Shown here piece after piece: positions 25,402 through 37,897 of a stretch of 64,000 nt of DNA. The DNA is from Puffinus mauretanicus. Its lineage: Eukaryota > Chordata > Aves > Procellariiformes > Procellariidae. Each line of letters opens with the position of its first letter. Within the stretch, counting starts at the first letter, position 1. The notes under the pieces were generated by a model. It did no database searches, was not told the origin of the DNA, and saw only the letters and a program-made list of their open reading frames with translations. Location of the stretch: NCBI GenBank assembly GCA_023333565.1, contig JAJKFH010000209.1, positions 1,162,001-1,226,000 of the forward strand. The letters run 5' to 3'. Both the position numbers and the translations under genes were made by a program.

Positions 25402-25941
25402 TCACTGAGGTGAAGGAGAGGGAGATCTCTGAAGGTGTGTCTGTTCTGTGAGATTAGTATGTCTACCTGGGCTCTCTACAGAAGAAACGGTCCATGCAGG
25501 TAGTGGATGTTGAGAAGCTGGCCTCTGGATATTTGACTGACATACTGTAGAGCACTTGGATTGAACTGAGAAGTGGCATAGTATTTTGGTGAACTTTCTC
25601 AGAATAAATGTGTCTTTTCCATTCTTCTTACCCTGCAGTTCCTGGTCCTCATGTGCTGAGCCGTCAAGGATTGGCGTCCCCTTTTTGTTTTCGTTTTTTC
25701 TTAAAATTGTTCCTATTTCGTGGTAAAAATGAAGCAGGCCTTGAATCTGCAATGATATATGCTGTACTTTTTTTCCTGTTTCTTCTTTTAAAACCCTTTC
25801 ATAGGTAAATATGTAGTCACGTTTCTCGAGACTTCTAACAGTATTATAACTTGTGGCAGTATGTATGTTGTTTACAAGAACAGCAAAGCAGTGCCTAGAG
25901 ATGGCTCTAGGCTGAAGTTCAAATGTCATCAACCTCTTCAT
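25402..25941 (-). other. Unexplained 179-codon antisense ORF in intron 4
   Basis: This is the longest ORF in the window outside CR1. The predicted protein is polar, starts MKRLMTFELQPRAISRHCFA and ends SPSPSPQ, with no domain, signal peptide or membrane segment that I recognise and no match to the CR1 or LTR proteins. An adjoining frame is open upstream (25938-26129) but shares nothing obvious with it. No promoter or polyadenylation context was found. A chance ORF in intron sequence, or an exon of an antisense transcript, are both possible; chance is more likely. Confidence 0.15.
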
Positions 25942-27473
25942 AACAAAACTATCTTACTGCAGGGGGGAGAAGAAAGACTGTGATTCCTAGAAATGCGGTT
26001 AGACAATATAATGCCACCAAAATAAGCCCTGACTAAACACTGAAAAGAGCTGCGCAAGTGGAGAAGAGTTGCATCAGTCCAAGCCCATCTCTTTTCCAAT
26101 AGCAGTTCCATACTCATTCTTGAACGCAATAGTCATGCAAGTGATTTGTTTAGCTTCTTATTTTGTTCTTTTTGATTTGTAAACCAAACCATCCAATTTA
26201 TTTTCAGTCGTCTTTCTACAAAATTATATGGCTTGAATGCCCACTTACTTGATTGCTTGAAAGCTTTCATCTGTAGAGTTTAGGTGTTTAACTTGTGTGC
26301 TCTTGGGTGTTATTTTGTCTGAATTTGGAGTTCAGCTTTGAATAGACTGCATTATATTCACATTGTTTTTATTTTACTATATATATTTTACTTTGGGCGC
26401 ATCAAAGGTTTCTGTCAAAATATGTATTATAATATATTTTTTATTCTCTAAAGTATTCTTTCTATTTTCTGCTGGTTCCTGTCAGTGCATGCTCTTAAAA
26501 TAAACCAGCTAGACCAAATAAAATTCCTTTTGTTCTTTTGTGTGTGTGTGCGCCATTTTGAGATAAGGTGTGGATTTAGATGGCAGAGACTATAAACAGG
26601 GTTTTTGGCTTTTGCGAGATTTTGTTTTAAATGCAGTCTTTTTTTTTGTTTACTTTTTGCTTGCTTGCCCCTTTGCCAGCAAAACAATCACAATATTCCC
26701 CCCGGCTTTTTTTTACTTGACACTGGAAAGGAATATGGAGCATGACAAGGGCATTACCTCTGCAATGTTCAAATAAGCATCTTTTGTTCCTGCAGAAATT
26801 TTAGAAGTCCTGCAGACTTGTGCCAGTCTGAAGAAATCCAGGACTTCTTACCCGGAGCTGTTGACAGCATGTAGTTTAGGGGTGGCTTTATTTGGTATCT
26901 CTCCTCTGGGGTTCCAAAGCAGACTTAATATAAGGAGAAGAATTCCCCAAAACACTGGTGTGTTAATGGGAATGATCCTCTGATTCATGAGATTAGTGGA
27001 TAGCATAGTTGAAAAAAAAAATTAAAATTCCATTGTGTTGTAGGACTTTGATTTTGTTCTGATATAAATGACTTAGCATTTAGCAAAGTATTGCAGAAGT
27101 AGAAGGCTGCCTAAAAGGGGATTTATGCCTCACAGCATGGGAATTTCATACAAATAGATGAAGTCGGTTTCGGCAGCACAAAGTGACATTATATTATGGG
27201 CAAATGCGTTGTTATTTTGGCAAATGGTGAATGGTATCAGTAAAATGTAACAACCTAAGAAAAAGTGGGGCCAGGTTCTTGGGTAGAATAGATAAATGTA
27301 TACATATATTGAAGGGATGATGGGGAAAAATTGATAAATGCTTTTTAATAGAGAGGGAAAACTGCTCTTAAAAGGAAAAAAAATTGTGTAAGCTTGTTTC
27401 TTTAAAAAAAACTAAAAACAAAACCCAAAATCAACTCTCCCTCCCAAAAAAATCTTGTTTGCTTCTGTTTTAG

Positions 27474-27513
27474 AAAATCTAATGAGGCCCCTTAAGAACT
27501 ATGGAATCGCATG
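27474..27513 (+). CDS. NUBPL: NUBPL exon (human exon 5 by inference), 40 bp
   Basis: This small exon starts after TTTTAG and ends at a GTGAGC donor. Two bases complete the lysine codon begun at 13316, then come NLMRPLKNYGIA and two bases of a cysteine codon finished by the next exon. NLMxPLxNYGIxCMSMGF is a conserved stretch of the Mrp/NUBPL ATPases leading into the strand before switch II. The phases fit on both sides, and skipping this 40-bp exon would shift the frame. Confidence 0.95.
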
Positions 27514-27703
<190 letters not shown>

Positions 27704-28466
27704 TAAGTACATAATTGTGTTTCAAACTAATCGGTTATTTTAAAATGCATTTAACTGATACATGACTGTCCATGACATTATTTCATATATTAGCGGTGAG
27801 CATTTTTGCATCTTGGTCTTAAATTCTTAAGAATTTAATCTTACTTCAGATAAGAGGGAAAGTTGACATCTTTTGTGTTTACCTATCTCTATTCAAATAG
27901 AGCTGTTCTTCCATGCATTTGATGAGTGAATCACCCCAATTTGCCTTTCTTCTCATTCCTTTTTATGTTTCTTTATGCAATTGTTATTAAAAAAAAAAAA
28001 AAGGCATTTTGAAGTTGCCTAAGGATTTGAATGTATAGGCACCTATGCATATCTACAGCTGTATTCCCTTGTGTGCTTGTTAATTCACCAGCACTAAGAA
28101 TTCTTGGATGGCGTTTGACATATGACAGGTACATGAAAATCATTAGATACCATCTCTGTGTAATGCAGATAGATTGTTAGTTAATAAATTTCCTGGCATA
28201 TGGAAGCGGGGTGGCTTTTTTGTTTCTTGACAGATACTTTTTTTTTTCCCCCCTCTTATTGTGAATAGATCTGTGAAGTTCTAATGAGACAAACAGCTGA
28301 AAAAATGCATTAAGGTTGCATGTTTAGACTTTGAAGTGACCCAGGTTGTTCACGGCTGACATCCATTCCAGGGATTTAATCTATACAGCTTGGAAATCAC
28401 TAGGTTTCTGTATGTCTTCTGTAAATGCCTCCAAATCTTGTGTTCCCTTAATGACCGAAAAAAAGA

Positions 28467-28489
28467 TTTTTTTTTTTTTTTTTTTTTTT
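28467..28489. repeat. Poly-T run (23 bp)
   Basis: This is an uninterrupted T run followed by a C/T-rich stretch. It is a simple repeat with no recognisable retrocopy beside it. Confidence 0.9.
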
Positions 28490-28882
28490 CCCTTCAGCCT
28501 TTTTCCATTTTTACTGAATTCTCATCTAACACAGACTTTAGAATAGTGGCAATCATTACCCTAGTCAGAAAAGCCATGTGTCTGCCAAAATTTCAGGAAG
28601 AACATCTTTGTCTAGATTGGGCCTTTAAAAATAAGGGGTATCCATGCCAATAGCTGTGGAAGGCTGTTCTGACCTCATTGTGTGTTGCATTGCATTGGCC
28701 AGGCTCACAAAGACCAAAGCCTAAAACCTTGAAGGTAGAGCAAAAGTTAGCACCTGCTGTATTGGCGCACTCCACCCTGGGAGACTGAAGACTGGCAGGC
28801 ACTCCAATCAGTAGTATCCCCAGATGGGAAGCATGTGCCAGCATCCTTGTGGAGGGTGCGGATGATGCCGTGTAATGAGCTC

Positions 28883-28910
28883 ATTGCTTCCTAGCAACCG
28901 ACGAAGCAAT
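28883..28910. promoter_or_regulatory. Hairpin enclosing an RFX X-box half-site (candidate)
   Basis: ATTGCTTC (28883-28890) and GAAGCAAT (28903-28910) form a perfect 8-bp inverted repeat around a 12-base loop. The loop contains CTAGCAAC; its AGCAAC part is a perfect right half of the RFX X-box (GTNRCC-RGYAAC), while the left half (GCTTCC) is poor. The surrounding 28750-29000 is richer in G+C and in non-repetitive words than the intron around it. This is a motif match only; no conservation data were available. Confidence 0.25.
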
Positions 28911-29945
28911 TACATGCTGGCCAGTCATGCTGCAGGAACGAGACAGAGTCCATTAACGCTTTGGGGCATCAATGATTTCCCTGACAGTGGAACCTGAATT
29001 CTGAAAGGGGAAGGGTTTACAGCTAAATTTCTTCTTCCCACAAGCATTTTGCTTCTGCATGATGACCAGGGTAGTCTTAAATCTGTGCTGGAAAAAGTTG
29101 TTTGCATCTCTTCCTTCGAAGAAAGAGGCTCACAGATCACAGGGAGAACCAACAGGTTCTATCTGATGTACAGGTGGTTTTTAGAAAATAACTAATAAAT
29201 TTTCCAGACTAACACATGCTGTTTGTTTTTAAACACTGTAATCTCCCTTCTGACATAGTTACTAGTCAGTCTCAAGAAGGGGTTAACTGTAGAACCAACA
29301 GTGTTATAGCCTTGGACACCTAAACAAGAGAGAACCACAGCATGCCATGATGTTTTTAAAGATACTATCATTCCATTTTATATTAGAAATATTTTTGTGA
29401 TCTGTTGGGGGCTTTGAAATTTTTCCTTGTTTTCTCTTTATCTGTTCTGGTTGGTCTTAGTTATTACCTTTTGTTTGACAGGATAAAGTTGCTTGCAAGA
29501 GTGAAATACTTCTGCTTGTATTTAACTTTCTAAAACCATGTTCTTAGAAATAGCTGCTTTACCTCTATAGCTACATATAAACCATTTAGTAAGCTCCCTA
29601 ATCTACATTTATAGTATAATATAAGTGTAAGGAGCTTGTGTGCATTCGGACAGGCTGGTAAGATATTAAGTTCTTAAAATAATTAAGTCAGCCAGGTAGA
29701 AAACACAGAGGTTCCCAGTCTTTTGCATTAAAAACACTGGTGGTATTTTATAATGGTGTTTATTGTTAGATGGTGGAGGGGTTTTTTGTTTGTTTTAAGA
29801 GCATCAAGACTATGCGTTCACTCTGAAAATAACTTTGGATGCTTGTTTGTTTTTTTCCATATGAAATCTGTTTTCCAGGGTTTATTGTGCCTCAGGTACT
29901 CCAATAAAGCATTGAAGGGCTTAGTTTCCAATTTCATTAATGGGG

Positions 29946-29976
29946 ACTTGTTAACTCATTAACTTGTTAACTCATA
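29946..29976. repeat. Short tandem duplication, 16-bp period
   Basis: ACTTGTTAACTCAT occurs at 29946 and again at about 29962, giving two adjacent copies of a 16-bp unit. It is probably a replication-slippage product. Confidence 0.8.
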
Positions 29977-31534
29977 ATTGGTCTGTGCCTGTAATGAGTA
30001 TTTAAATGCTTCTCTTACACTTGCAACTTATTTAAATTTCTGGAATTCTTACTTTGGAAAATACATTTGTTAAATATATACATTATGTACTTTCTTACAT
30101 ACTTACTGCATGTAACCTCACTCTTTGCAATACATGTATATTTGTCCTTCTTTGGTTTTACTTCTTTGGTGGATGAATGGCTTTTCAGCACAGTCCAGAG
30201 TCCAACCTTATTTTTGTCTCTTTTCACTTCTACTTGCGTATGGCCAGGATGTACATCGCTTTTCAGATAAAACACCACCTTTGAAATCCAGGGTCTCCTT
30301 TTGCCACATGTCTAGTCTGAGAAGCTACCTTTGTTCTTGTGTGTTGTATGATGTCAGACTGGTAGATAACAGGTAATAATACTGAAGACCAAAATTAGTG
30401 CTTGGTGTTTCTCTGGTAATCCATGTCTCACGAGCAAGGACAGTTTTCTGGAACGTATCATTTTCCTTAAACAGAGTTCAAAGGAAATGTGCCTTATAAT
30501 ACAAAACAGAATTAACATTTTATTACACTATATTACATACATTACATATATTAATGTATGTGCATCAAATCAGCATATAAATGAAAATATATAGCATATT
30601 GATTCTATAATGTGTCCTACTTTTAATAAAAGTATTGCTCAGTAGAAAAGAAGGAAAGGGATGAAGATAAGTTATTGAAAGAACAAGAAATACAGAAGGA
30701 AATTATTTTTCACCTGGAGCAAAAGTGAATTACAAACCGTAATGGAACATTTGATTCTATATAAACATATTCATAACTCTTTCAGTTAAATATATCTCTA
30801 GTTTACATGTCTTGAAATTATCTGAAGTTTTGTTGTGGCTGAGAAGTGACTTCTTCGTTCACATAATTAGATGTACTGTAGGCCCTGCAGGGTGATCTTT
30901 TTCTCTTATCTGGGTTTTAACTCTTCCCGTTTCCCTGCCACAGTTGTCTTCATGTAAAAATTCTTTCACCTCTGTTAATACTTCCTTTGAATCTTGCTTG
31001 CCTGTAGGTGAGATAGAAGAGAGTATTTTTTTTGTTTACTTAGTTTTTTAAAAGATAGTTATATTCTGTGACAATATCATTAAAGCCCAGGTAAGGAAGT
31101 TTTGATAGTTCTCCAGTGTCATCTGTAGTACTAGGCTTTTTCTATTCAGTTTTCTCTTAACATACACTTCAGAAGCTGCATACTCCTTTGTATAGTCCCA
31201 TTCAGCACTTATTCCTTTACTCTGTGTGTGTCTTGACCCAGTGCTGTGGTACTTGGTTCAAATTAAATAAGCTACTCAAAATGCATCATCTTGGTGTATT
31301 TGTTGTGGGAGTGGCTTCTGATTAACCTTTAGGGTAAGTACAGTAAAGATACATTTTTTTTTTTTGAGAGTTACCTAGAGCCTGTACTTTAACAGTAACG
31401 TGTCTGAAAAGCTCTGTTGAAATAAGTATCAAGCAGACATCTAAGAACCTTAGAAATATAAAGATTATTTAAAAAAAAAAAGGGCAAGCAAAACTTGTTC
31501 ACTGTTTAAACTGCTTTTGCAACAAGGCTTTTAA

Positions 31535-31834
31535 ATGGTCATCACCACTGTCCCATACAGTCTGTATGGTAAGTTTTCGAGCCCCATTCTCATTTCTGTC
31601 GGAGGACATCTTGACAGTTCAGTGGCAAAGGAGCAGTTAGAAGGGTGCAGGCTCAATCCTGAACTGATCCAGGAGCAGCATGACTGGCTGCTATATGTCC
31701 TGGAGTATATTGTGGCAATTGTTCTGCCAGAAGATTGGGGGAGAGGAAGTGGCACTGTGTTGGCTGCCAATTTAATAGCTGCTGTAGTCATAGCAGCAAT
31801 ACAAATGGTAGGGGGTTTCTTGTTTAGGCAGTAA
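31535..31834 (+). other. Unexplained 99-codon ORF with hydrophobic C-terminal half
   Basis: The frame starts at an ATG (MVITTVPYSLYGK) and ends VVIAAIQMVGGFLFRQ. Its C-terminal 50 residues contain two hydrophobic stretches (around VLEYIVAIVLP and LAANLIAAVVIAAIQMVGGF) that could be membrane segments. I do not recognise the protein. The opposite strand is open over much of the same interval, which points to a locally stop-poor sequence, either by chance or from an old decayed coding copy. No poly-A tail, splice signals or promoter stand out. Confidence 0.15.
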
Positions 31835-33552
31835 TCAGTAAAACTTTTAATACGAAGGATAGTGAGTGTTGGTTTCTCTGATCTTGAACACTCTATCGTA
31901 TTCTACATGTGTTATCAAGTTGAAATGCCAGCAGAGAAGGAAAAAATTGGCTATGCAGCGGCAAGTCAGTTGACAAATCAAATAAAAAAATGGGACTACA
32001 GGTAAAATACAAGTGCATATTTCAGCATGTAGTGTTCTCCTTGTATCTTTGTCATATCAATAGATAAAGTTGTGTCACTATTAGAAGAAAGCGTTGCCTA
32101 TATAACATGGATTATAGATGTCAGCAATTCTGTTAAGTGCAAACAGTCCCCTTGGAACTAGTCCACAAACCTGCTCTCTTTTCAAGGCAGGGATCTCTGG
32201 TTGATTAACATCCTTAACAGGATTTCTTACCCTGATGTGACATTTTAACCTATGTTTTTGCAGGATGGTCAGATCTTACATGGCAGACTCTTGTATTTCT
32301 TCCTTATCATGCTCCTCTAGAGTATCAAGAACATTTTGTGCATTGGCAGCATCCTTGGTATAGTATGGCTATAAAGTAGAGCCTCAGCTGTTAAGTGTAT
32401 TGTGAACTCTAAAGGTTCCTTAGATGTACCTGATAAGGATGAATACATTTTCCCAGAAAGACAACAAAGCTTCTCCTGGAGTTGCTCAATTCTGATGAGT
32501 CCCTAAAATACTCTTCTTATTATCTAATTGTAATTCCTCCATCTCTTTCTTGTTGCTTCTTTTAGCACCACTTTAGTGCCTCTGTTTTATAAAAAGTATT
32601 GAAAGAAAATTAAAATAAAAGAAAGTTTCACTGGGAGGGATATAATTGGAAAGGAAAGAATACAGGGAAGTAAATTATATAAAACTTCCAATGCAGAGAA
32701 GTTGCACGTGAGCAAAAGGAAATGGGGCCTTGCACTTTGAAGCATGGACAGGCTTTATGCCCTGTAGATTCATGTTGAAAACCATAAATTCAGCAGAAGA
32801 ATGATCAAAATCATTTTTTTAGCTCAACCCAAAGCTGAATAGAGCTGTAGTCTGAAGATCCAGTCTTGTCCTTTAAAAAAACTCAGTTTATCTCAGTTTA
32901 TGTGGTTATTACAGTTGTACATAATTTTGGAAGTTTGGCTAGAGATGGAGGTTCTGTGTGCTACTTTCCTTCTGAAGCTGTCCTCTACTAAGAGAAGAAC
33001 TGCTTCGAAACCAGCACTTGTCAGAGGTAATGGTCGTAGTATTTATATAGTAGAGTGTGTATGTGTGAATATACACCTTTCTTGTAGCATAATTCTGTGA
33101 TGCTTGATTACCGTACATAAGTAGTTGTAAAGTATCATATGTTACTGGGAATAGGGAAGATGCGGACAGATAGATAAATTGTCTTTGAAGTATTGAGCTG
33201 ACTGTGGGTTGTGAGGTCTGGGATATTTCAGGAACCTCCGTGAAAAAGCTGCCATAAAAGCAAAGTGGAGTGAATGGAACTGTAAAAATTTGTGTTTAAA
33301 GATTTGGGATTAGATTAACTTTGAAACAGTAGTAGTATTTAATTCTTGGAGAGCAAAGACTATGGAGGCTATATTGCTGTGGGTTTTTGATCATTGCCTG
33401 AAGTGGCCCATCTGTGTAGAGATTATAGATGTTCAATACTATCTTTGTTTGACATACATTAGTTAGTAAATTATTACATGCAGTTGCTACTGTTTGGTGG
33501 GGGGGGTGTTGTTTGTTTGATTGGTTTTTTTACAGTGAAAGCAATCACATGT

Positions 33553-33728
33553 CAGAACAGGTTGCCCAGAGAGATTCTAGAATCTTTCTTTTGGAAGATG
33601 TTCAGAACTCAGCTGGGCAAGACTGTGAGTAACCTGCTCTAAGTTGGTCCTGCTTTGAGCAGCAAGATGAACCAGACAGATAACCTCCTGAGGTCCCTTC
33701 AAACCTAAGTTGTTCTGTGAATCTGAGA
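33553..33728 (+). mobile_element. CR1 LINE 3' tail, old, sense orientation
   Basis: AGAACAGGTTGCCCAGAGAG at 33554-33573 corresponds to the CR1 ORF2 C-terminal NRLPRE region, and the element ends with a typical CR1 3' UTR (CTGAGGTCCCTTCAAACCTA at 33688-33707, then degenerate 8-bp units TTCTGTGA-ATCTGAG). Several stops interrupt the frame, so this is an old copy. Only about 175 bp remain. Confidence 0.85.
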
Positions 33729-33833
33729 TTGGTTCTAAAATGGACATTCCACTGCCTGTTTGATTATCAGTATATAACTCCATTAAAGCCTACAGCTCAA
33801 AGAGGAGAAAATGGTTCTGCCTTTCACAGAGAT

Positions 33834-33913
33834 CACTGGTTAGAGCACTCAGTCAAAACGTAAACTGAAATGCAGGTGTCTGTCTAATATGAGTGCCCTA
33901 ATCACTAAGCTAG
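33834..33913. repeat. SINE-like inverted repeat (tRNA-derived head?)
   Basis: TGGTTAGAGCACTCA (33837-33851) and TGAGTGCCCTAATCA (33890-33904) are inverted copies of one another with 13 of 15 bases matching. Both resemble the box-A head of tRNA-derived SINEs (GGTTAGAGCACTCA type; extended on the right copy to CTAGCTTAGTGATTAGGGCA when read on the minus strand). It may be two old SINE heads inserted head to head, or one SINE with a fold-back. The family is not identified. Confidence 0.4.
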
Positions 33914-34672
33914 ACAGTCATGCTAGCTCATCTCTCTTGCTCAAATGAATATACAATTAAGTCTTGCAATCAAATGAGCAAGTTTCAACATAATGACTGA
34001 GAACATCCTTTCCTCAGTAGCATTTCCAGTCATTTGGCCAGTCTCTTTAGACTTTAGAGGTGCTGAACAGATCCCTGTAGGCAGAGACATAAAAGTCAAA
34101 GCCAAATAAGCCTTATCTCTTGAATGAGCATCCTTAATATGAACTATGAAATAAAAAAAAAGTAAAGAAATCTGTATTTTTTTTTCCTGTCATACCTCTT
34201 GTTTTGATAGAAGTACCTTGATCTAGGAGTGGTTTAAAAATGAGTATTCTAGGCTTGTGTGTTGATGTGCTCTCAGGCATCTTAGAATTGAGTAGCAATG
34301 CCATAAAGAAGGTTGTGCTGGAGACTTACGGCAATTTTTTGCTTTAGCTTTAGTAGTTTACTGCCTAGGATGCATACCTTTTATGAAACTCGATCTAAGG
34401 CATCTGGCCATCCTCTGTAGTGCATGGAGAACCATAGGTTGATTATATTTTTTTTTTTTTTTAAAATCTTGCTATCAGTGTTAGCCTTGAGTATTTTACA
34501 GTCTAAATTGGACAAAGAAAAATTCAAAGATGGCAGCAAAAGACATCTGCAAATAAGAAGTTACACATGTAGAATAAATCTTTTACGTCCAAATTTTTTG
34601 GAAGAAAGGTTGAAGAAAGGCAAGCAGGAATGAGTTCAGGAATGGACTCTGGAGACATGGATTTGAAGGCTA

Positions 34673-35020
34673 GCATGTTTTTAAGTGTTTGATAAAGAGG
34701 AATACTGGTGGTACTTATTTACATTAAAAATTTCAAAACATGAACTACGGTAGACACCTAATGCCACTCTTCTATTCTTTTCCACTATAAAAGAGTCTCT
34801 TCTTTCTTTCTAGGTGCTCTAGGTTGGATGTAAAGAGGGACATAGGTATTGCTGTGCTGAATGTTGCAGTGCGTAAGCGGTAGGTGCTCTGCCTGCAGGA
34901 ATGGAAAGTCAAACTAAAGCCTAGGCTGGAGCCACTTGTGCCTGGGGTGGTGGGAACACATCACTTGTCATTCCCAGTGGTACTGTCTGAGGGGTTACTT
35001 TCCCCTCCTGGATTTACCTT
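34673..35020 (+). repeat. Unclassified dispersed repeat, copy A
   Basis: This segment aligns in the same orientation to 37898-38287. Shared blocks in order include AAGTGTTTG, ATACTGGTGGT versus GTACTGGTGGT, TTATTTACAT, TAGACACCTAATG, GTATTGCTGTGCTGA, GCCTGCAGGAATGGA, ACACATCACTTGT and ATTCCCAGTGGTACTG. Copy A lacks about 55 bases present in copy B (37939-37994). It is not CR1 and has no ORF of note. Within it TAGGTGCTCT occurs twice (34811 and 34881). It could be a non-autonomous transposon fragment or a local duplication; I do not recognise the family. Confidence 0.75.
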
Positions 35021-37726
35021 CATACTCTTTGGCACTGTCTTAGGAGAATAGGTGCAAGACTTGAATTTTAAGGGTAGCAAAAACTTCTTATCCGTGGCTT
35101 GAGCAAATCGGCGTAAAGTTCCAGTTTTGCTGTTTTTCATCACTTACATGGTAAATGTCATTGGGGGCGTGCTTAAAGATAAAATTATTATTAGTGTGGG
35201 AAAAAAACTATCTCTCATCAGTATAAAATTAGTGAGAGAGTGTACTGGTGGATGAGAGGGAGCAGTGAAATGGGATTTAGCAGAGAATGACACGTTTTGG
35301 GTCAGGAGGAAGACGACAATAACAAGTTGATGGCTCTGATTTTTTTGCAGCTATATTTTGAATGAATTGAAAGGATCCCCAGAATAGTAATAGTGAGTCA
35401 ATGATGAAAATTATTCTTATTGTAAATGTAAAGAGCAAGTGAAGAAAAAGCGCTGCAGTGAAGCCAGGAGATTATTTTTTTTTGAGTGTGGATTTTATTT
35501 TTAACACTTTCTGGTTTAGGAAGGGCACTCTATCAAGAGATTACAATTGAAAGCATTTAACTTGCGTTATGGCAGTAAATTTTCAAGACAGAAAAAGAGT
35601 GAGATGCTGCAATGGGAAATTGTAGCAAAGGTGGTCAGAAACGTGAATAGCTGTTAGTATTTTTTTCAAATTTTACCATGTTTTTGCCTTTTAATATGCA
35701 TTTAAGAGTCTATGCACACTCATCTATTTATCAACAGAATAGATGTACCTAAAGTGTATATGCTAAATGCAGATTAATATTGTTTTCCTCTTTCTATATT
35801 TTGTGTTTTGGCAACATCTTCTATTTCAGAATTTTTGCTAATTTCAAAATTTACTTGTGTTTCACAATATTCATGTATCTATCCAGTCTGCAAGTAATTG
35901 AGGAATTGAGGCAGATAGTCTGTAGCAGGATATTTACAGTTTATGTTTCATAGAGCTAAACAAAGCTGTGCTTATATTATAAACTACAAAGATGTGTTTA
36001 TACTTTGCAGTGCATAATTCTAAAATACAGTAGTCTCACCAGGTGTCACTACAGTGAAAAATTTGCCAGCATTTCAGCAACTAAAAAATACTACTTCTGT
36101 TTTATTTTTCTGTTTTGAGTTATCTTAGCCTGAGGTGGGCACAGAGATTGTTAGTTCAGGCTAAAGTCTGCTACTTTACAGTTTGGAAAAAAAAAAGAAA
36201 GTTGAGACATCACTGTTCTTCAGAACAGTAAGAGCAGTTGCATCTTCAGGGACTTGGGATGCTTTTCTGTTTTTATTTTTGTGATCCAAAGTACAAAAAT
36301 TAAAAGATCCAGACATTATATATTTGTTCTATTTAGAAAGGTCAAGACCTGCTATTGAGATATTTTGAAAAGAGGAACAATACTCAATAACAAATAGCGG
36401 CCAAACTTTGCAGTACTAAAACTGCACTTTGATATGCTACTAAGGCTGCATCTACAGCTGGGAGACAGTAAACAATAACGCTGAATGCTTGTGAGATTTT
36501 TTTCTTAAACCTTTAATAAGATTTCATTTAAAGCAAGGAAAGTCAACTGGCATCCCTCATTTTATCGCTGAAATTAAGGAAACTGTTTTGACTCACTCAT
36601 ACCTTATAAAATAATTTGTTTTTAAAAATCCTTATATTGATTTTTGCTTGCATTTATTTTTCTAAGACTGAAGGATGAATAAACTAATTTCTTCTCATTC
36701 AGAGCCCACTGAAATAAATGGAAATCTTGACACTAATTTCTACACCATGCTTAAGTTATGGTGTTGATGTTTAGAAAAGTCTGTTACAGGAATTTTTATA
36801 ATCATCGCTAATTTGCTCAAATGCTAATGATCACCTTGAAAGGTCCCATCTCTCCAGAGAGAGCTGCCTTAACCAGTCCCAATCAGTATGTAGATATTTA
36901 AGGGAAACTATTGTACTTCCTGGAGGTTAGAAGCTAAACATAGATTCAGGGACGTAGGTGCAGCCAAAAGCACAGAAGGTTCCTTCTTTCCACCCCTTTG
37001 CCCCCGAGTTTAACTCCCTACGGAGTTAAGAGTATTCCTACCATCACCCAAGTGCAATACATCCCTTTGACTCAAGTGCTCCTGTATGTTTTGGGATGGG
37101 TATGATTGAACACATATGGGCTTGATTCTTTCTTTTTGTTTCTGGCTGAAGCTACAAAACCTGTTCTGTTGCCTTTCTTCTCTTAATGAAGGAAGCAGGA
37201 TCTATATGGATCCCTGTAGCTTTATTGGCTTGCGTTGGCAGCTGATATGAAATGGGATTATAGTCTCTGAAAGGAATTGACAATCATAGAAAGAAGTGTT
37301 AGGAAAGCCAGAAGAAGACAAAAACATTAGCCAGCAACCTACTGCTGAACTGGAAGCATTTGCAGTAAATGTATTTTAACTGTCTTTGAGGATTAAAAAA
37401 AAAGGCCAAAAACCAAAAAAGCCTAACAACATAGTGAGAATGTATTTACAGCAAACATTTCTTGGCCTGGTTCCTCAGCTGTCATGGTTATGACTGTGCA
37501 GCTACTGCTGCTGTGGGAACAGGCTGTGAGAGTATTTTCTTTGCTCTGCTTCCAGTAGTCTCATCTCTCGCACAGATTACACAGGTATGCATGTGTCTGC
37601 CCTCCTTTGCATAAAACAAAACAAATGCAAAACATGCAACTGTTTTGCTGGCTTTGTTGACTAGACAGGAAGAAATGGTAGAGAGCTCATGGTGTCTCAA
37701 AATGGCCGTGCTGGGGCTAGAACTGA

Positions 37727-37786
37727 TTTTTTTTTTTCTTTTCTCTTTTTTCTTTCTTTTTTCTTTTTTTTTTTCTTTTTTCCCCT
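37727..37786. repeat. Polypyrimidine (T/C) tract, about 60 bp
   Basis: About 60 bases of T with scattered C (TTTTCTTTTCTCTTTTTTCT-like) end in CCCC. The strand asymmetry makes it a potential triplex-forming or cryptic splice-acceptor tract, but no exon follows it. Confidence 0.9.
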
Positions 37787-37897
37787 TGAGGTTTTAAAGG
37801 AAACTGTTTTGAGGTTTAAGGTTTCTCTGCAACAAAATTGAGAACTTTGTGCCTAAATGGCATCCAGCTTCATTTATGGAAAGAGGTGGTGATTTAA

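Larger units (their letters stand above)
13317..27473 (+). other. NUBPL: NUBPL intron 4 (14.2 kb)
   Basis: The donor is GTAAGT; the acceptor is CTTCTGTTTTAG at 27473. Contents are an antisense CR1 tail (14465-14890), an AT-rich microsatellite (16466-16555), a sense CR1 with an internal deletion (about 20105-21552), a MIR-like trace (22721-22880) and an antisense solo LTR (about 23728-24300). I see nothing nameable in 13320-14460, 14900-16460, 16560-20100, 21560-22720, 22880-23720 or 24300-27470, apart from an unexplained antisense ORF at 25402-25941 listed separately. Confidence 0.85.

Noticed and set aside
37010..37029. Perfect 8-bp inverted repeat TTAACTCC / GGAGTTAA
   Set aside because: An isolated short stem with no T-run, RNA gene or other context; such stems are frequent by chance.
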